Made by a program: the position numbers and the translations under genes
The notes under the pieces: generated by a model
What the model saw: only the letters and a program-made list of their open reading frames with translations
What the model was told of the DNA's origin: nothing
Databases searched by the model: none
Shown: positions 36,099 to 45,849 of the stretch, one piece after another
How positions within the stretch are numbered: position 1 is the stretch's first letter
How the letters are laid out: each line of letters begins with the position of its first letter
NCBI RefSeq assembly: GCF_900110245.1
Contig: NZ_FOCZ01000022.1
Coordinates: 1-64,000 of the forward strand
Length of the DNA: 64,000 bases
Source: Niastella yeongjuensis
Lineage (GTDB): Bacteria > Bacteroidota > Bacteroidia > Chitinophagales > Chitinophagaceae
Reading direction: 5' to 3'

Positions 36099-38243
36099 TT
36101 ATTTCTTTACAATTCTTTTAATAGTCTTTGAATTTCCGTTGATGATCTGTACTACATAGATACCAGCTGGGTATTTGCTGATCTGCAATTGGTGTATGTT
36201 GCCAGCTGCGATACCTGTGTAATAAGTTTTACCATTCAGGTCAGTAACAACCACCTGAGTTTTTTGATTGCTTTCGGGTAAAAGGATAGTTACCTGATCT
36301 TTTGAAGGAACAGGATATACCTGTATGCGTTGCTCCAGGCTGTTTGCAGCAGTAGCTGTTTCCATACGGGTATTTTTCTTAGTTGTTGTGGTAACCGGAG
36401 TAATACGAACCCAGTTCAGGTTCCAGCCACTTGCCTGGGCATACACACCAAAGTTGTAGGTGCCGGCATTCACAGTAACGTTGTGAGAAATGGTTGTCCA
36501 ATTCTGCCAGCCACCTGTGTTTGGCACATCTATCTGACCCAGTTGGATAGAACCTGCATTCAGGTCGCAGGATACGCGACCGCCACCATTCTCGCTGGCA
36601 ACACGGTATTCCACTTTGTAAGTACCGGTAACAGGGAAGTTGATGTTGTTGAAAGCCATCCAGTCACCCTGATCGATCCAGCCTACATCCTGGCCACCAT
36701 CTGTGTCAGCAGTTGTTTCTTTTTGAACACCAGACATAGTGCTATAGTTCTCAGCCTGGATCAACACACTGGTAGTTGGAGGAGGAGGCGTTGTGGTTGT
36801 ATCGTTGGTAGCTTTACCGTATACTTCCAGTTCATACAGCGAATAACCATACTCAGTACCGCGGGCAGTACCGGTCATGCGTACATATCGGCCGGTAGCT
36901 GTTAAGCCGGTATAATCATTGGTGAGAGAAGTGTTGTTAGTAATGTTTTTAACATTTGTCCAGTTTGCATTATTTGGAGAAACTTCCAGTACGAAATTCT
37001 TACCATAGGCAGCTTCCCACGCCAGTTTAATGCGGGAGATGTTATACTGACCGCCCAGGTCAACAGTGATCGATTGAGGATCGATACCTGCAGCACTTGC
37101 CCAACGGGTTGAACCATTGCCATCCACTGCAAAGTTACCAGTTAAGGTATTGTCTTCAATAGAGGAGACCGTAACGGTTTTATTCAATGCAATGTTGGTA
37201 GGATCAGGATTGGTAGGACCGGTTGTATCAACAGGACCGCTTCCGCCAAAATCATCGGCAGGGGTCATGATGTTATTGCGAACCCAGGTACCAGCTTCTT
37301 TCAGTCTGCTGGTGCTCCAGTTTGTACCACCGCAGGTATTGGTTTTCCATACGGCGCCGCTTCTGAAGTCGTCGCTGTAGTTCCAGTTACACCAGCTGAT
37401 CTTTTTAGAGCGCATCAGGTCGATGTACTTCTGTGCCATGGTGAAGTCGTTAGGACCATCACCAGAAGCTTCCTGGCTGCCAAATTCAGTTACGAAAATA
37501 GGCAGGCGGTCAGCGGCCCAGCTCAGTTGATTCAGGTAAGAATCGCGGTGATCTTTTGCGTAAAAGTGGAACGTGTACAGGAGGTTAGGGAAGTTAATAG
37601 GGCTGTTGATGATCTCCTGGGCGGTACTGCCATCAGACATACCCAGTGATGACCAGGCTCTGGTACCAACAACGATAGGCGCATCGGCGTCGATAGCACG
37701 AATAACGGGGATCACCTGGTTGGCATAGTTCTTAATGGTGTTCCAGCTCACTTCGCTGGGCTCATTACAGATCTCGTAAATCACGTTGTTGTTGTTCCTG
37801 AACGTGTTGGCGATCTCTGTAAAGAAGGTGATGGCGCGGCTGAGATTGTAGTTGGGATCACTTGGTTCCAACTGGTGAAAATCGATCAGTGCATACAAAC
37901 CCCGGGCGGTGAGCTTGTTCACGATTGTTTTAACCAGGTTGGTGAAATAGGTAGGATTGGTTTCATACCCATCTTCCTGAATGTACATGGAAACACGCAT
38001 AATGTCTGCGCCCCATTCATTCGCCAATACATCGAGCGATGCATCGGTAATACAATTGGCGTACCATTGCAAGCCGTGGGTGCTCATACCACGTAACTGA
38101 ATAGGGTAGCCGTTCTTGTTTACTAATTTTGTGCCTGATACTTTTAGCTGGCCATTGATGGCAACAGGTGTTTGCGCAAATCCCCAGGCACTGAGGAACA
38201 GGCATACACATAGGAAAATTGGTTTCATTAGTGGTTTCATCAC
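36099..38243 (-). CDS. Secreted GH5 endoglucanase with discoidin and CBM6-type modules and T9SS tail
   Basis: 714 aa in clear modules. Signal peptide at residues 1-23. GH5 catalytic domain about 28-330, with proton donor Glu161 in YEICNEPS and nucleophile Glu253 in FVTEFGS, typical of the GH5_2 endo-beta-1,4-glucanases. An F5/8 type C (discoidin) module covers about 350-475 (NIALNKTVTVSS, RWASA, ITVDLGG). A CBM6-like module covers about 490-625 (IQAENYSTMSGVQ, VGWIDQGDWMAF). A T9SS sorting domain takes the last 75 residues. It is secreted through the type IX system and probably stays on or leaves the surface to cut cellulose or similar glucans. No SusC/SusD is adjacent. Confidence 0.93.
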   Translation of the reverse strand: MMKPLMKPIFLCVCLFLSAWGFAQTPVAINGQLKVSGTKLVNKNGYPIQLRGMSTHGLQWYANCITDASLDVLANEWGADIMRVSMYIQEDGYETNPTYFTNLVKTIVNKLTARGLYALIDFHQLEPSDPNYNLSRAITFFTEIANTFRNNNNVIYEICNEPSEVSWNTIKNYANQVIPVIRAIDADAPIVVGTRAWSSLGMSDGSTAQEIINSPINFPNLLYTFHFYAKDHRDSYLNQLSWAADRLPIFVTEFGSQEASGDGPNDFTMAQKYIDLMRSKKISWCNWNYSDDFRSGAVWKTNTCGGTNWSTSRLKEAGTWVRNNIMTPADDFGGSGPVDTTGPTNPDPTNIALNKTVTVSSIEDNTLTGNFAVDGNGSTRWASAAGIDPQSITVDLGGQYNISRIKLAWEAAYGKNFVLEVSPNNANWTNVKNITNNTSLTNDYTGLTATGRYVRMTGTARGTEYGYSLYELEVYGKATNDTTTTPPPPTTSVLIQAENYSTMSGVQKETTADTDGGQDVGWIDQGDWMAFNNINFPVTGTYKVEYRVASENGGGRVSCDLNAGSIQLGQIDVPNTGGWQNWTTISHNVTVNAGTYNFGVYAQASGWNLNWVRITPVTTTTKKNTRMETATAANSLEQRIQVYPVPSKDQVTILLPESNQKTQVVVTDLNGKTYYTGIAAGNIHQLQISKYPAGIYVVQIINGNSKTIKRIVKK

Positions 38244-38511
38244 ATTGGTTTATTTACATGATTGAAAAAGACATGCGGATTGGCCTAACCTGTTAAGGAA
38301 AGGAAACAAAAGTGCAAGGGGCTAGTGGGTAAAGGCAGTGAAGAAGGAAATCGTTTGACTGTACGGCTTAGTTTAGCTGTAGGAGTTATAGGGAAGGCAA
38401 ATGTAGGGAATGGGAAGTATTCTTTTTTATCTTGTGGATAACAATAAATTTATTCTTAACCTTTCTTAAGATTTACAACTTTTGATGGTTATAGCAGCGT
38501 GTGTGGCGCGT

Positions 38512-39330
38512 TTAGATAGTATAACGCGCACGAAGGGTTTGCATCATAAAGTGATTGACATCCCATTGGTTGCAAATGGGTTTGTCAGTGTAAGGCAGGT
38601 GCACCATATATGGATATGGACCAAACTCAGGCGTGATCGTCATTATGTCCTGCATATTTCGTTTAAGGGCTATAACGGCATCCCACCATTGCAGGTGGTG
38701 GCCGAGCGCCTCTTTCCATTCCGGTGCGCGTGGGTCAGGCACCTGGGGGCCTTCGGGATATCCCACGCGGGCATGTATATGATCGGTTCGTTCAATAGCC
38801 AGTGCCATTGCTTTCGGCTGATCGGTGAGATAGGATTCTGCTACATTTACCCAATGTGACGCATCGAGTGTGATGCGTAACGTTGGAATGTTCAGCAGGT
38901 AATAGTAAGTAACATGTGCTGCAAAGGGAAATTTGTTGCGATGTGTTTCATGACAAACCGGTACACCGGTCAGTACTTCATGTTTAGCAGCTACCTCCAA
39001 CAGTCGGCTGTTCTGTTCAAAAGTAAAAAAGTCTTTCCCTGTTTGTGAATCGATCTTGATGGCCGGGTAAGGACGAACCTTTTCCAGCCACGCAGCATAC
39101 GAGTCATAATGCTGGTTGAAGTCCGCATCATACGTTCCATAATGCTGTGGAATTACATCCAACCGGTATTTCGCCAGCTTCTCCCAAACCATATCGAGTG
39201 TTGCGGCTTCCGTTTCATTGGGAATACCATACTCCACGCCGTTATAGCCGGCCTGTTTAACCTGTTCACAAAAAGCATCCCAGTCTATATGCTCACAACC
39301 CCAGCGCGGGCAGAAGAATTTTAATTCCAC
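38512..39330 (-). CDS. Sugar phosphate isomerase/epimerase (TIM barrel)
   Basis: 272 aa from a GTG at 39330 (VELKFFCPRWG, reading as Met). The longer frame would run through the hairpin 39354-39373 and is rejected. It is an AP-endonuclease-2 type TIM barrel (GYNGVEYGIPNE, IPQHYG, PVCHETHRNKFPFA, ITLDASHW) with the metal-binding His/Asp/Glu set. Family members isomerise or epimerise keto-sugars and inosose compounds. It is the last gene of the minus-strand cluster, behind a hairpin that may limit its expression. Confidence 0.85.
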   Translation of the reverse strand: MELKFFCPRWGCEHIDWDAFCEQVKQAGYNGVEYGIPNETEAATLDMVWEKLAKYRLDVIPQHYGTYDADFNQHYDSYAAWLEKVRPYPAIKIDSQTGKDFFTFEQNSRLLEVAAKHEVLTGVPVCHETHRNKFPFAAHVTYYYLLNIPTLRITLDASHWVNVAESYLTDQPKAMALAIERTDHIHARVGYPEGPQVPDPRAPEWKEALGHHLQWWDAVIALKRNMQDIMTITPEFGPYPYMVHLPYTDKPICNQWDVNHFMMQTLRARYTI

Positions 39331-39353
39331 GTATTTTCTATTTATGCAAAAGT

Positions 39354-39373
39354 GGCCCCGCCTAAGCGGGACC
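39354..39373 (-). terminator. Hairpin inside the sugar cluster
   Basis: GGCCCCGC (39354-39361) and GCGGGACC (39366-39373) form an 8-bp stem with one G-T pair, followed by a short T run on the minus strand. It lies between the dioxygenase and the last isomerase gene, so it may attenuate read-through. Confidence 0.6.
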
Positions 39374-39380
39374 AACAATA

Positions 39381-40211
39381 TTATTTAACATTCAATGTGA
39401 TCTCATTTTCTTTCTGCAGAAAATCCCGGTCGGCTGAAAGGCCTTTGGCGCCTGCTGAAAGTATGGAGTCGTTTGAGACCGTTGTAACGGGTGTTATGCA
39501 CGACAGGTTCTTTTCCCGGAACGGTATGTTATAACTCATGTTATAGGCAGAGATCATTGACCAGCGTGGTTTGTCGGAGGTATTGGCATCCGACATGTGT
39601 AAAATGTTACTGTGGAAGAACAGGATATCACCCGCTTCCAGTTCTACATACACGCGTTCAAAGCGCTCTAAAGCCTGGTTCACAAAGTCCATATCGGCGC
39701 CCTGTTGGTCACCGGCGAAGTTGTGTTCTATGCGGCCCATCTTGTGCGTGCCTTTCAACACCTGCAGGCAGCCGTTTAGTTTGGTAGCTTCCGTTAATGC
39801 CAGCATTACACTGATCATAGCATCGGGGAACAGGAAACCATTCTTATACCAGTATCCATAATCCTGGTGCCATTCCCAGGCGCCACCAACCTTTGGTTCC
39901 TTCTGCATTAATTTGGAATGAAAGTGACAAACTTCTCCTTCGCCCAGCAGGTCCTGCACGGCATGCACCATGGCTTCGCTGCGGGTGAGCAGCCCGTAGG
40001 TGTCATCACCCGGGGTGAACCACAACGTGAGTTTGGTGCTCTTGCCTGTTTGGTCATTAAAGTCGAACGCTTTACCCCGCATTACATCGTCGCCTGTGGC
40101 TATATTATAAAGCAATTGAGCTTCTTCCGGCGTTACGAAATTCTTGACGATCAGGTAACCGTCATTTTCGTATTGTACCTTTTGGGCATCTGTTAATTTA
40201 AGATTATTCAT
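39381..40211 (-). CDS. Phytanoyl-CoA dioxygenase (PhyH) family protein
   Basis: 276 aa. Non-heme Fe(II)/2-oxoglutarate-dependent fold: iron ligands from WHQDYGYW (His-x-Asp) and the distal His in HSNILHMSDANTS, and an Arg after it (KPRWS) for 2-oxoglutarate. Such enzymes hydroxylate small molecules. The gene sits between two TIM-barrel isomerase genes, 18 bases from the first, within the Gfo/Idh/MocA operon. Here the substrate is likely a sugar or cyclitol derivative rather than phytanoyl-CoA; that is inference from context. Confidence 0.85.
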   Translation of the reverse strand: MNNLKLTDAQKVQYENDGYLIVKNFVTPEEAQLLYNIATGDDVMRGKAFDFNDQTGKSTKLTLWFTPGDDTYGLLTRSEAMVHAVQDLLGEGEVCHFHSKLMQKEPKVGGAWEWHQDYGYWYKNGFLFPDAMISVMLALTEATKLNGCLQVLKGTHKMGRIEHNFAGDQQGADMDFVNQALERFERVYVELEAGDILFFHSNILHMSDANTSDKPRWSMISAYNMSYNIPFREKNLSCITPVTTVSNDSILSAGAKGLSADRDFLQKENEITLNVK

Positions 40212-40229
40212 ATCTCACATTTTTAATTG

Positions 40230-41147
40230 TTAAGCGCCTATTTTTTTAAGCGTATCATCTACGAATTGCTTGGCACGGGGAATATCAGCTTCATCAAGGT
40301 GCTCGATTATGATCGGGATATTGGGATGGTTTTTAGCAAGAAGTTGCAGGTACAATTCGTAATTCAAAATACCGAGTCCTGCTGCCGGCAGTTCCACATC
40401 ACCTGCCCCACGAAAAGTGTGCGACTCTACTGCATCGATGCTGGCATGTTTCTCCTCACTGTTTTCTGCGCGTTTGATGTCCTTGGCGTGGGCGATCTTT
40501 ATACGTCCGTCCAGGGCATTGAAAATGCGATGCAGTTCGCCATCCACATCCCGGATATTAGCGCCATTGAAATAATTGGTGGGGTCCATCAGCAGGCCAA
40601 GACCGGGATGATCTATTTCCCGAAACAGCCGCAGCAGTTGGTCTACACTGCCCACCACATTGTTTACGTAGTTCTCCACCAGGAACACGGCGTTGTGTTC
40701 ATGCGCATAGATGGCCAGGTCGCGGATCACTGCTTTAATTTCCTGGAATGCTTCTTCGGTTGTATTTTTTTCATGGAATACCCAATCGCTGCTGGGTTCA
40801 TACGTGCCGGTTTCACTGATCACATACGGACTGCCCAGTTCACGGGCGAATAGCAGCAGCGTTTTTACGTAGGCTATGTTCTTCTTCTTTTTATCGGGGT
40901 CGGGGGAAATTAAATTGGTATAACCTGAAATGGCAACGATCTCGATATTGGCATCACGAAACGCATTTCGGATGGTACGGGCTTTTTCCAGCGTCAGGTT
41001 CTGCGGCAGCGTGTGGGGGTCGTTCAGGTCGAAATCTTTAAAACTGAGATCGAGCTGTATACAATTAAAGCCGTCTTTTTTAACGCGTTTTATTGTTTCA
41101 TCAAGTGTATATGGATAGTATCCATTAAAAATGCCAACGGAGATCAT
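40230..41147 (-). CDS. Sugar phosphate isomerase/epimerase (TIM barrel)
   Basis: 305 aa. TIM-barrel signatures: CIQLDLSFKDFDL, AISGYTNLISP, VFLVENYVNNV, GLLMDPTNYF, KIAHAKDIK, PIIIEHLDE, with metal ligands Glu and Asp/His in the usual strand ends. It begins 5 bases after the Gfo/Idh/MocA gene, so it is in the same operon. The type resembles 2-keto-myo-inositol dehydratase/hydroxypyruvate isomerase relatives. Different enough from the 38512 gene to act on a different step. Confidence 0.87.
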   Translation of the reverse strand: MISVGIFNGYYPYTLDETIKRVKKDGFNCIQLDLSFKDFDLNDPHTLPQNLTLEKARTIRNAFRDANIEIVAISGYTNLISPDPDKKKKNIAYVKTLLLFARELGSPYVISETGTYEPSSDWVFHEKNTTEEAFQEIKAVIRDLAIYAHEHNAVFLVENYVNNVVGSVDQLLRLFREIDHPGLGLLMDPTNYFNGANIRDVDGELHRIFNALDGRIKIAHAKDIKRAENSEEKHASIDAVESHTFRGAGDVELPAAGLGILNYELYLQLLAKNHPNIPIIIEHLDEADIPRAKQFVDDTLKKIGA

Positions 41148-41152
41148 AATTG

Positions 41153-42262
41153 TTATTTAACGTTTTTTAAAGTTTCTGTTAAGCGTACGGTCCTTTCTTC
41201 TTTGATTGATAAATAAAGTGCATCTATGGTAGCCATGGTGTGCAGATTGTCGCGACCGTTGATCTCCGGCAGCGTATCGTTTTCAACCGCCCGCAGCAAA
41301 GACGCCATGGTGCCCTGAAACGCATCGGGGAACCAAACCGTGTCCCAGGTAGGTTCTATCCATTGGTCAGGAAATTTTCTGGAAGTGAAACGGATGGTGC
41401 TTAATCCTTTCGCTGGAAATTTGGGCCAGCCAATTTCACCTTGCGCCATGCCATCCAGTCCTTCCACCCGCCAGCGTATATACATATCCTTTTGGGTGCC
41501 TTCTCCCTGCCAGGCCCATACATCATCCAGACTGGTAGCCATCATGTCATCTGCGTATTTAAAGGTATACTGCGTAATGCCATCTATATGAGTAAAGGTG
41601 GTACGCGGATCACTGCGGGTGATGGCAGTAACTTTTTCCGGATCGCCAAAGAGGTACCTGAATGTATCGATGTGGTGAATGCCCATATTAAGCATTTCAA
41701 TGCGGTCGTATTTTTTTAGAAAATCCTGCCAGTGGGGGATAGCCCGCATATCGATGGTAGCCAGTACTATTTTCCCGAAATACTGATGGTTCAGCAACGT
41801 CTTCAATGCGCGTATACTTTGGTCGTACCGCATATTGCTGTTGACGGCTAATTTGATCCCGGCCTGTTCGCACAGCAGCACGATCTCATTGGCTTCAGCC
41901 AGGGTCATTGCCAGCGGTTTTTGACAAAGGATCCCTTTGATGTGGTCTTTTTCCTTCACTGCTTCGCGAACGATCTCCAGCTGTACATCGGGTGGAACCG
42001 CAATGTCAACGATCTCTACCTGTTTATCCTTTAGCAGGTCCAGCCACGAATTATGTACTATGGGGATCTTGAAGTCGCGGGCCACTTCTTCGGCGCGTGA
42101 TCTGTTCAATGAAGCAATTGCGTAAGTGTTGAAGCCGGCCTGTTGATAAGCCACCTGGTGGCAGCCACGTATGATGGCGCCGGCGCCGATGGTGCCAATC
42201 CGCCAATCCTTTCGCACGGGCATTTGCGGATCAATTTTAAGGTCAAGGTTAAATTCAGCCAT
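41153..42262 (-). CDS. Gfo/Idh/MocA-family oxidoreductase
   Basis: 369 aa from ATG 42262 (MAEFNLDLKI); a longer frame reaches 42373 but the added 37 residues do not resemble the family. Rossmann start IGTIGAGAIIRGCHQVAYQQAG (NAD(P)-binding) and the family's C-terminal sheet; a conserved Lys (QKPLAMT) and the His of MGIHHIDTFRYLFGDP provide the active site. It should oxidise a sugar or cyclitol hydroxyl. It is first in the minus-strand operon and divergent from the AraC gene, which is the likely regulator. Confidence 0.87.
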   Translation of the reverse strand: MAEFNLDLKIDPQMPVRKDWRIGTIGAGAIIRGCHQVAYQQAGFNTYAIASLNRSRAEEVARDFKIPIVHNSWLDLLKDKQVEIVDIAVPPDVQLEIVREAVKEKDHIKGILCQKPLAMTLAEANEIVLLCEQAGIKLAVNSNMRYDQSIRALKTLLNHQYFGKIVLATIDMRAIPHWQDFLKKYDRIEMLNMGIHHIDTFRYLFGDPEKVTAITRSDPRTTFTHIDGITQYTFKYADDMMATSLDDVWAWQGEGTQKDMYIRWRVEGLDGMAQGEIGWPKFPAKGLSTIRFTSRKFPDQWIEPTWDTVWFPDAFQGTMASLLRAVENDTLPEINGRDNLHTMATIDALYLSIKEERTVRLTETLKNVK

Positions 42263-42388
42263 GCTATCGAAGCTAAAGAAGGGGCCTGCCAATTTCAACC
42301 GGTTTTTGGCCAAAAAAATATGGTTTTTTGACACAAATCCACCGTATTCGATCTTTTTCAGTAAATTGAACATCTAACAATTGCCAGC

Positions 42389-43237
42389 ATGAAAGCTCAT
42401 GTTCAAAAGCTTCCGCTTTCAAAAAATTCTTCATTTATTGCCGATACGTTCATAACCCCTTATTTTGAAACGCCCTGGCATTATCATACAGAATACGAAT
42501 TGGTGCTTATTATAAAAGGACAGGGGACCCGTTTTGTCGGCAATCATATTTCAGATTATAAAGAAGGCAATCTTACATTTATCGGTCCGGATGTGCCGCA
42601 CCTGTTCCGGAAAGAAAATGCGAATGAAGAAGGCGGCTCGCTGGTGATCCATTTCCGCGAAGACTTTCTCGGTTCCACCTTTATACAAACACCGGAAATG
42701 CAGAAGATCGTTGCGTTGTTTCGCCGGTCGATGATGGGGTTGAACATTACCGGCCAAACTGCCCAGGTAGTGCGGGAGCAGATGTATCATTTACTCGATC
42801 TGCAGGGGATGGACAGGATTCTTCTATTGTTAAGCATTTTAAATATCCTGGCGCAATCAACCGAACTGGAGATGTTGTCGAGCGCTGAAGTGGCCGGACA
42901 AAACAGCCGGGACAACGATCGCCTGAACACGGTGTTCGATTATGTGATGACCCATTTTCGCAGCGAAATAAAACTCGAAGAGATTGCCGAGATCGTACAC
43001 ATGAGTTATTCCGGGTTCTGCCGGTATTTTAAAAACCGCACCAAGAAGAATTTCACTCATTTTGTAAATGAAGTACGTATAGGTTATTCGTGCAAACTGT
43101 TATTGGAAAAAGATGTAAGTGTGGCGAGCGCCTGCTACCTCGCGGGTTTTAATAACCTGGCCAATTTCAACGAACAATTCAAAAAGGTCCTTAAGCTCAC
43201 GCCATACCAGTTCAAGCAAAAAAACAATGTTTATTAG
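42389..43237 (+). CDS. AraC-family regulator of the adjacent sugar cluster
   Basis: 282 aa. Cupin-type sensor domain in the N-terminal 130 residues (PWHYHTEYELVLIIKGQGTRFVG, GNLTFIGPDVPHLF). The AraC DNA-binding domain covers about 180-280, with helices LEEIAEIVHMSYSGFCRYFKNRTKKNF and VASACYLAGFNNLANFNEQFKKVLKLTPYQF. It is divergent from the Gfo/Idh/MocA-led operon across a 126-base intergenic region, the classic arrangement of a local activator. Confidence 0.9.
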   Translation: MKAHVQKLPLSKNSSFIADTFITPYFETPWHYHTEYELVLIIKGQGTRFVGNHISDYKEGNLTFIGPDVPHLFRKENANEEGGSLVIHFREDFLGSTFIQTPEMQKIVALFRRSMMGLNITGQTAQVVREQMYHLLDLQGMDRILLLLSILNILAQSTELEMLSSAEVAGQNSRDNDRLNTVFDYVMTHFRSEIKLEEIAEIVHMSYSGFCRYFKNRTKKNFTHFVNEVRIGYSCKLLLEKDVSVASACYLAGFNNLANFNEQFKKVLKLTPYQFKQKNNVY

Positions 43238-43285
43238 CGTGGGGAAAAACGTTTTTATTAATATTGCTGCCAACTTGTAGCACTC

Positions 43286-45826
43286 ATGAGGCAGACCTTA
43301 ATGAACACCATCCTGCTGCTGGTAATTAGCATACCCGCTTTTACCCGGCAAATTGTAACACCCGGCGTTTCCAGCGAATTGTCAAAATACCGCCGGGCGG
43401 AAATTTCCAATATCCGTTACCAGCTCGATTTTCAGATCCCCGCCATCAAAACGGAACCCATTCCTGCAACGGAAACCATCTACTGCAATCTTACAACCAA
43501 TGCACAGCCGCTGCAGATCGATTTCAAACAAAATGCCGATCATATACAAGCTTTGACAGTTAATGGAAAAACCGTTACCCCAAAGCTGGAAAACGAACAC
43601 CTGGTAATTGCGCCCGCGTATTTGCATAAAGGAAGTAATACCATCAACCTGCAATTCACCGCCGGCGATGCTTCGCTGAACCGCAATGCCGAATATTTGT
43701 ATGCCTTGTTTGTGCCGGACCGCGCCCGAACCGTATTTCCCTGTTTTGATCAACCCGATCTGAAGGCACGTTTTGCCTTAACGCTGCGGGTGCCAACCGG
43801 CTGGAAGGTGCTGGCCAATGGCAAATTAAAAGACAGCGCCATTAACGGGGCGCAAACGATTTATAATTTTATTGATTCAGACCTGCTGCCCACTTACCTC
43901 TTTTCATTTACTGCGGGAAAATATACGCGGGCAGGAAAACAGATCGGACAATATAATGCGGAGTTCCTTTATCGGGAGACCGATCCGGGTACCAATGTCG
44001 ACTCCATTTTTCAGGCGCACGACAATGCGCTTCGTTTTCTGGAAACCTGGACGGGTATCCGCTATCCGTTTCAGAAAGTGGGTTTTGCTGCCATCCCTGA
44101 TTTTCAGTTTGGCGGTATGGAGCACCCGGGAGAAGTTCAATATAAGGCGATGTCGCTCTTTTTGAAAGAACCCACCAAGGATCAGCTCATTGGCCGTATC
44201 GGGCTTATATCGCACGAGACGGCGCATATGTGGTTTGGTGACCTGGTGACCATGCAATGGTTCAATGATGTGTGGATGAAAGAAGTGTTTGCCAATTTTA
44301 TGGCCGATAAAGTGGTGGAACAATTGATGGGCAGCGAAACGTTTAATCTCCAGTTTCTCACCGATCACTATCCCAGTGCTTATGGGGTTGATCGCACCCC
44401 CGGCGCCAATCCCATTCGACAGCAACTGGATAACCTGCAGGATGCCGGTTCTATGTATGGCAACATCATCTATCACAAAGCACCCATCATGATGCGGCAG
44501 ATGGAATTGCTGATGGGGAAAGATAATTTCCGGAAAGGCATTCAGGAATACCTGAAGAAATACGCTTACAACAATGCCACCTGGAATGACCTGGTGCAGA
44601 TCCTGGCCAAATACAGTAAGTACGACCTCCCCGGTTGGAACAAGGTTTGGGTGAATCAGCCCGGCCGCCCCGTTTTTGATTATACGATCAGTTACAAGGG
44701 AGATAAAATAGATAAACTTAATATCACGCAAAGCCCCGAAGCTGGCGCGGCACGCATTTGGCCGCAAACTTTCGCTATAACGCTGGTGTATGCAGACAGC
44801 ATACATAGTATTCCGGTAAATATGAATACCGCGGGCATGCAGTTGAAAGCTGCCACCGGTTTAACCAAACCCCTGTTCATCCTGTTCAATTCAGATGGCA
44901 TTGGGTATGGACTATTCCCGGCAGATAAATTGATGCTGGAACAGATCTTTAGTCAGAAAAGCGCCGTAAGCCGCGCCTCGGCGTATGTGAATATTTATGA
45001 GAATGTATTGTCGGGCCGATATATGACGCCGGCCGAACTGCTTGCATTGCTCACCAAAGGAGTAGCCATTGAAAAAGAAGAGACCAACCTCCGGCTGCTT
45101 ACCAGTTACATTGGAAGTTTGTACTGGACGTTCACTCGACCTGCAGAAAGAGCCGCATTTGCTTTCCAATTAGAAGAGGCATTGTGGAATGCCATAGCAA
45201 CGCAAACACAACCGAATAATAAAAAGGTATTGTTCAGGGCCTACCAGAATGTGTATGTAAGCGAAGTGGCAGGAAAACGTATGTACGAGATCTGGAAACA
45301 ACAACAGCCACCTGCTGGTATTAAGCTGGCAGATGAAGATTACACGGCACTGGCGCTCACCATTGCATTAAAGAACGATACGGCCGTCACGGTCATCACG
45401 CAACAGCGTGATCGCATGAAAGATGCTGATAAAAAAGCAAGGCTTGATTTCTTAGTGCCATCGCTTTCTCCTGACGTTTCAGTTAGAGATAGCTTTTTTA
45501 ACAGTCTCACCGACCGCAAGAACCGGGCGAAGGAAGCCTGGGTAATTATTGCACTGGGGTATTTGCATCATCCGTTGCGTCAATCCACATCGTATAAATA
45601 TTTACCACAAAGTCTGGAGTTGGTAGAAGAGATCCAGCGTACAGGTGATATCTTTTTTCCGCAAAGCTGGCTGAGTGCCACTTTCGGTTCCTATCAAACA
45701 AAGGCTGCCTGGCAGGTTGTACAACAATTCCTTGAGAAACATCCGAGTTACAATCCCAGGCTGAAAGCGAAGATCCAGCAGGCAACGGACAACCTGTACC
45801 GGGCGCAGAAGCTGGGGGGTGGGTAA
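43286..45826 (+). CDS. M1-family aminopeptidase
   Basis: 846 aa with a signal-like hydrophobic start (MRQTLMNTILLLVISIPAFT). The zinc site is HETAH (residues 310-314) with the third ligand Glu333, followed by the WF-D-VW-KE-FANF block. The exopeptidase motif, usually GAMEN, is GGMEH (276-280): the Asn is replaced by His, an atypical form. The protein should be a periplasmic or surface-exposed aminopeptidase digesting peptides from outside; specificity not visible. Family identity firm. Confidence 0.9.
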   Translation: MRQTLMNTILLLVISIPAFTRQIVTPGVSSELSKYRRAEISNIRYQLDFQIPAIKTEPIPATETIYCNLTTNAQPLQIDFKQNADHIQALTVNGKTVTPKLENEHLVIAPAYLHKGSNTINLQFTAGDASLNRNAEYLYALFVPDRARTVFPCFDQPDLKARFALTLRVPTGWKVLANGKLKDSAINGAQTIYNFIDSDLLPTYLFSFTAGKYTRAGKQIGQYNAEFLYRETDPGTNVDSIFQAHDNALRFLETWTGIRYPFQKVGFAAIPDFQFGGMEHPGEVQYKAMSLFLKEPTKDQLIGRIGLISHETAHMWFGDLVTMQWFNDVWMKEVFANFMADKVVEQLMGSETFNLQFLTDHYPSAYGVDRTPGANPIRQQLDNLQDAGSMYGNIIYHKAPIMMRQMELLMGKDNFRKGIQEYLKKYAYNNATWNDLVQILAKYSKYDLPGWNKVWVNQPGRPVFDYTISYKGDKIDKLNITQSPEAGAARIWPQTFAITLVYADSIHSIPVNMNTAGMQLKAATGLTKPLFILFNSDGIGYGLFPADKLMLEQIFSQKSAVSRASAYVNIYENVLSGRYMTPAELLALLTKGVAIEKEETNLRLLTSYIGSLYWTFTRPAERAAFAFQLEEALWNAIATQTQPNNKKVLFRAYQNVYVSEVAGKRMYEIWKQQQPPAGIKLADEDYTALALTIALKNDTAVTVITQQRDRMKDADKKARLDFLVPSLSPDVSVRDSFFNSLTDRKNRAKEAWVIIALGYLHHPLRQSTSYKYLPQSLELVEEIQRTGDIFFPQSWLSATFGSYQTKAAWQVVQQFLEKHPSYNPRLKAKIQQATDNLYRAQKLGGG

Positions 45827-45849
45827 TGAGATGGTATCATAATGGTAGG

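Noticed and set aside
43904..44806. 300-codon minus-strand frame opposite the M1 aminopeptidase
   Set aside because: A shadow of the coding strand; the aminopeptidase frame carries all conserved motifs.
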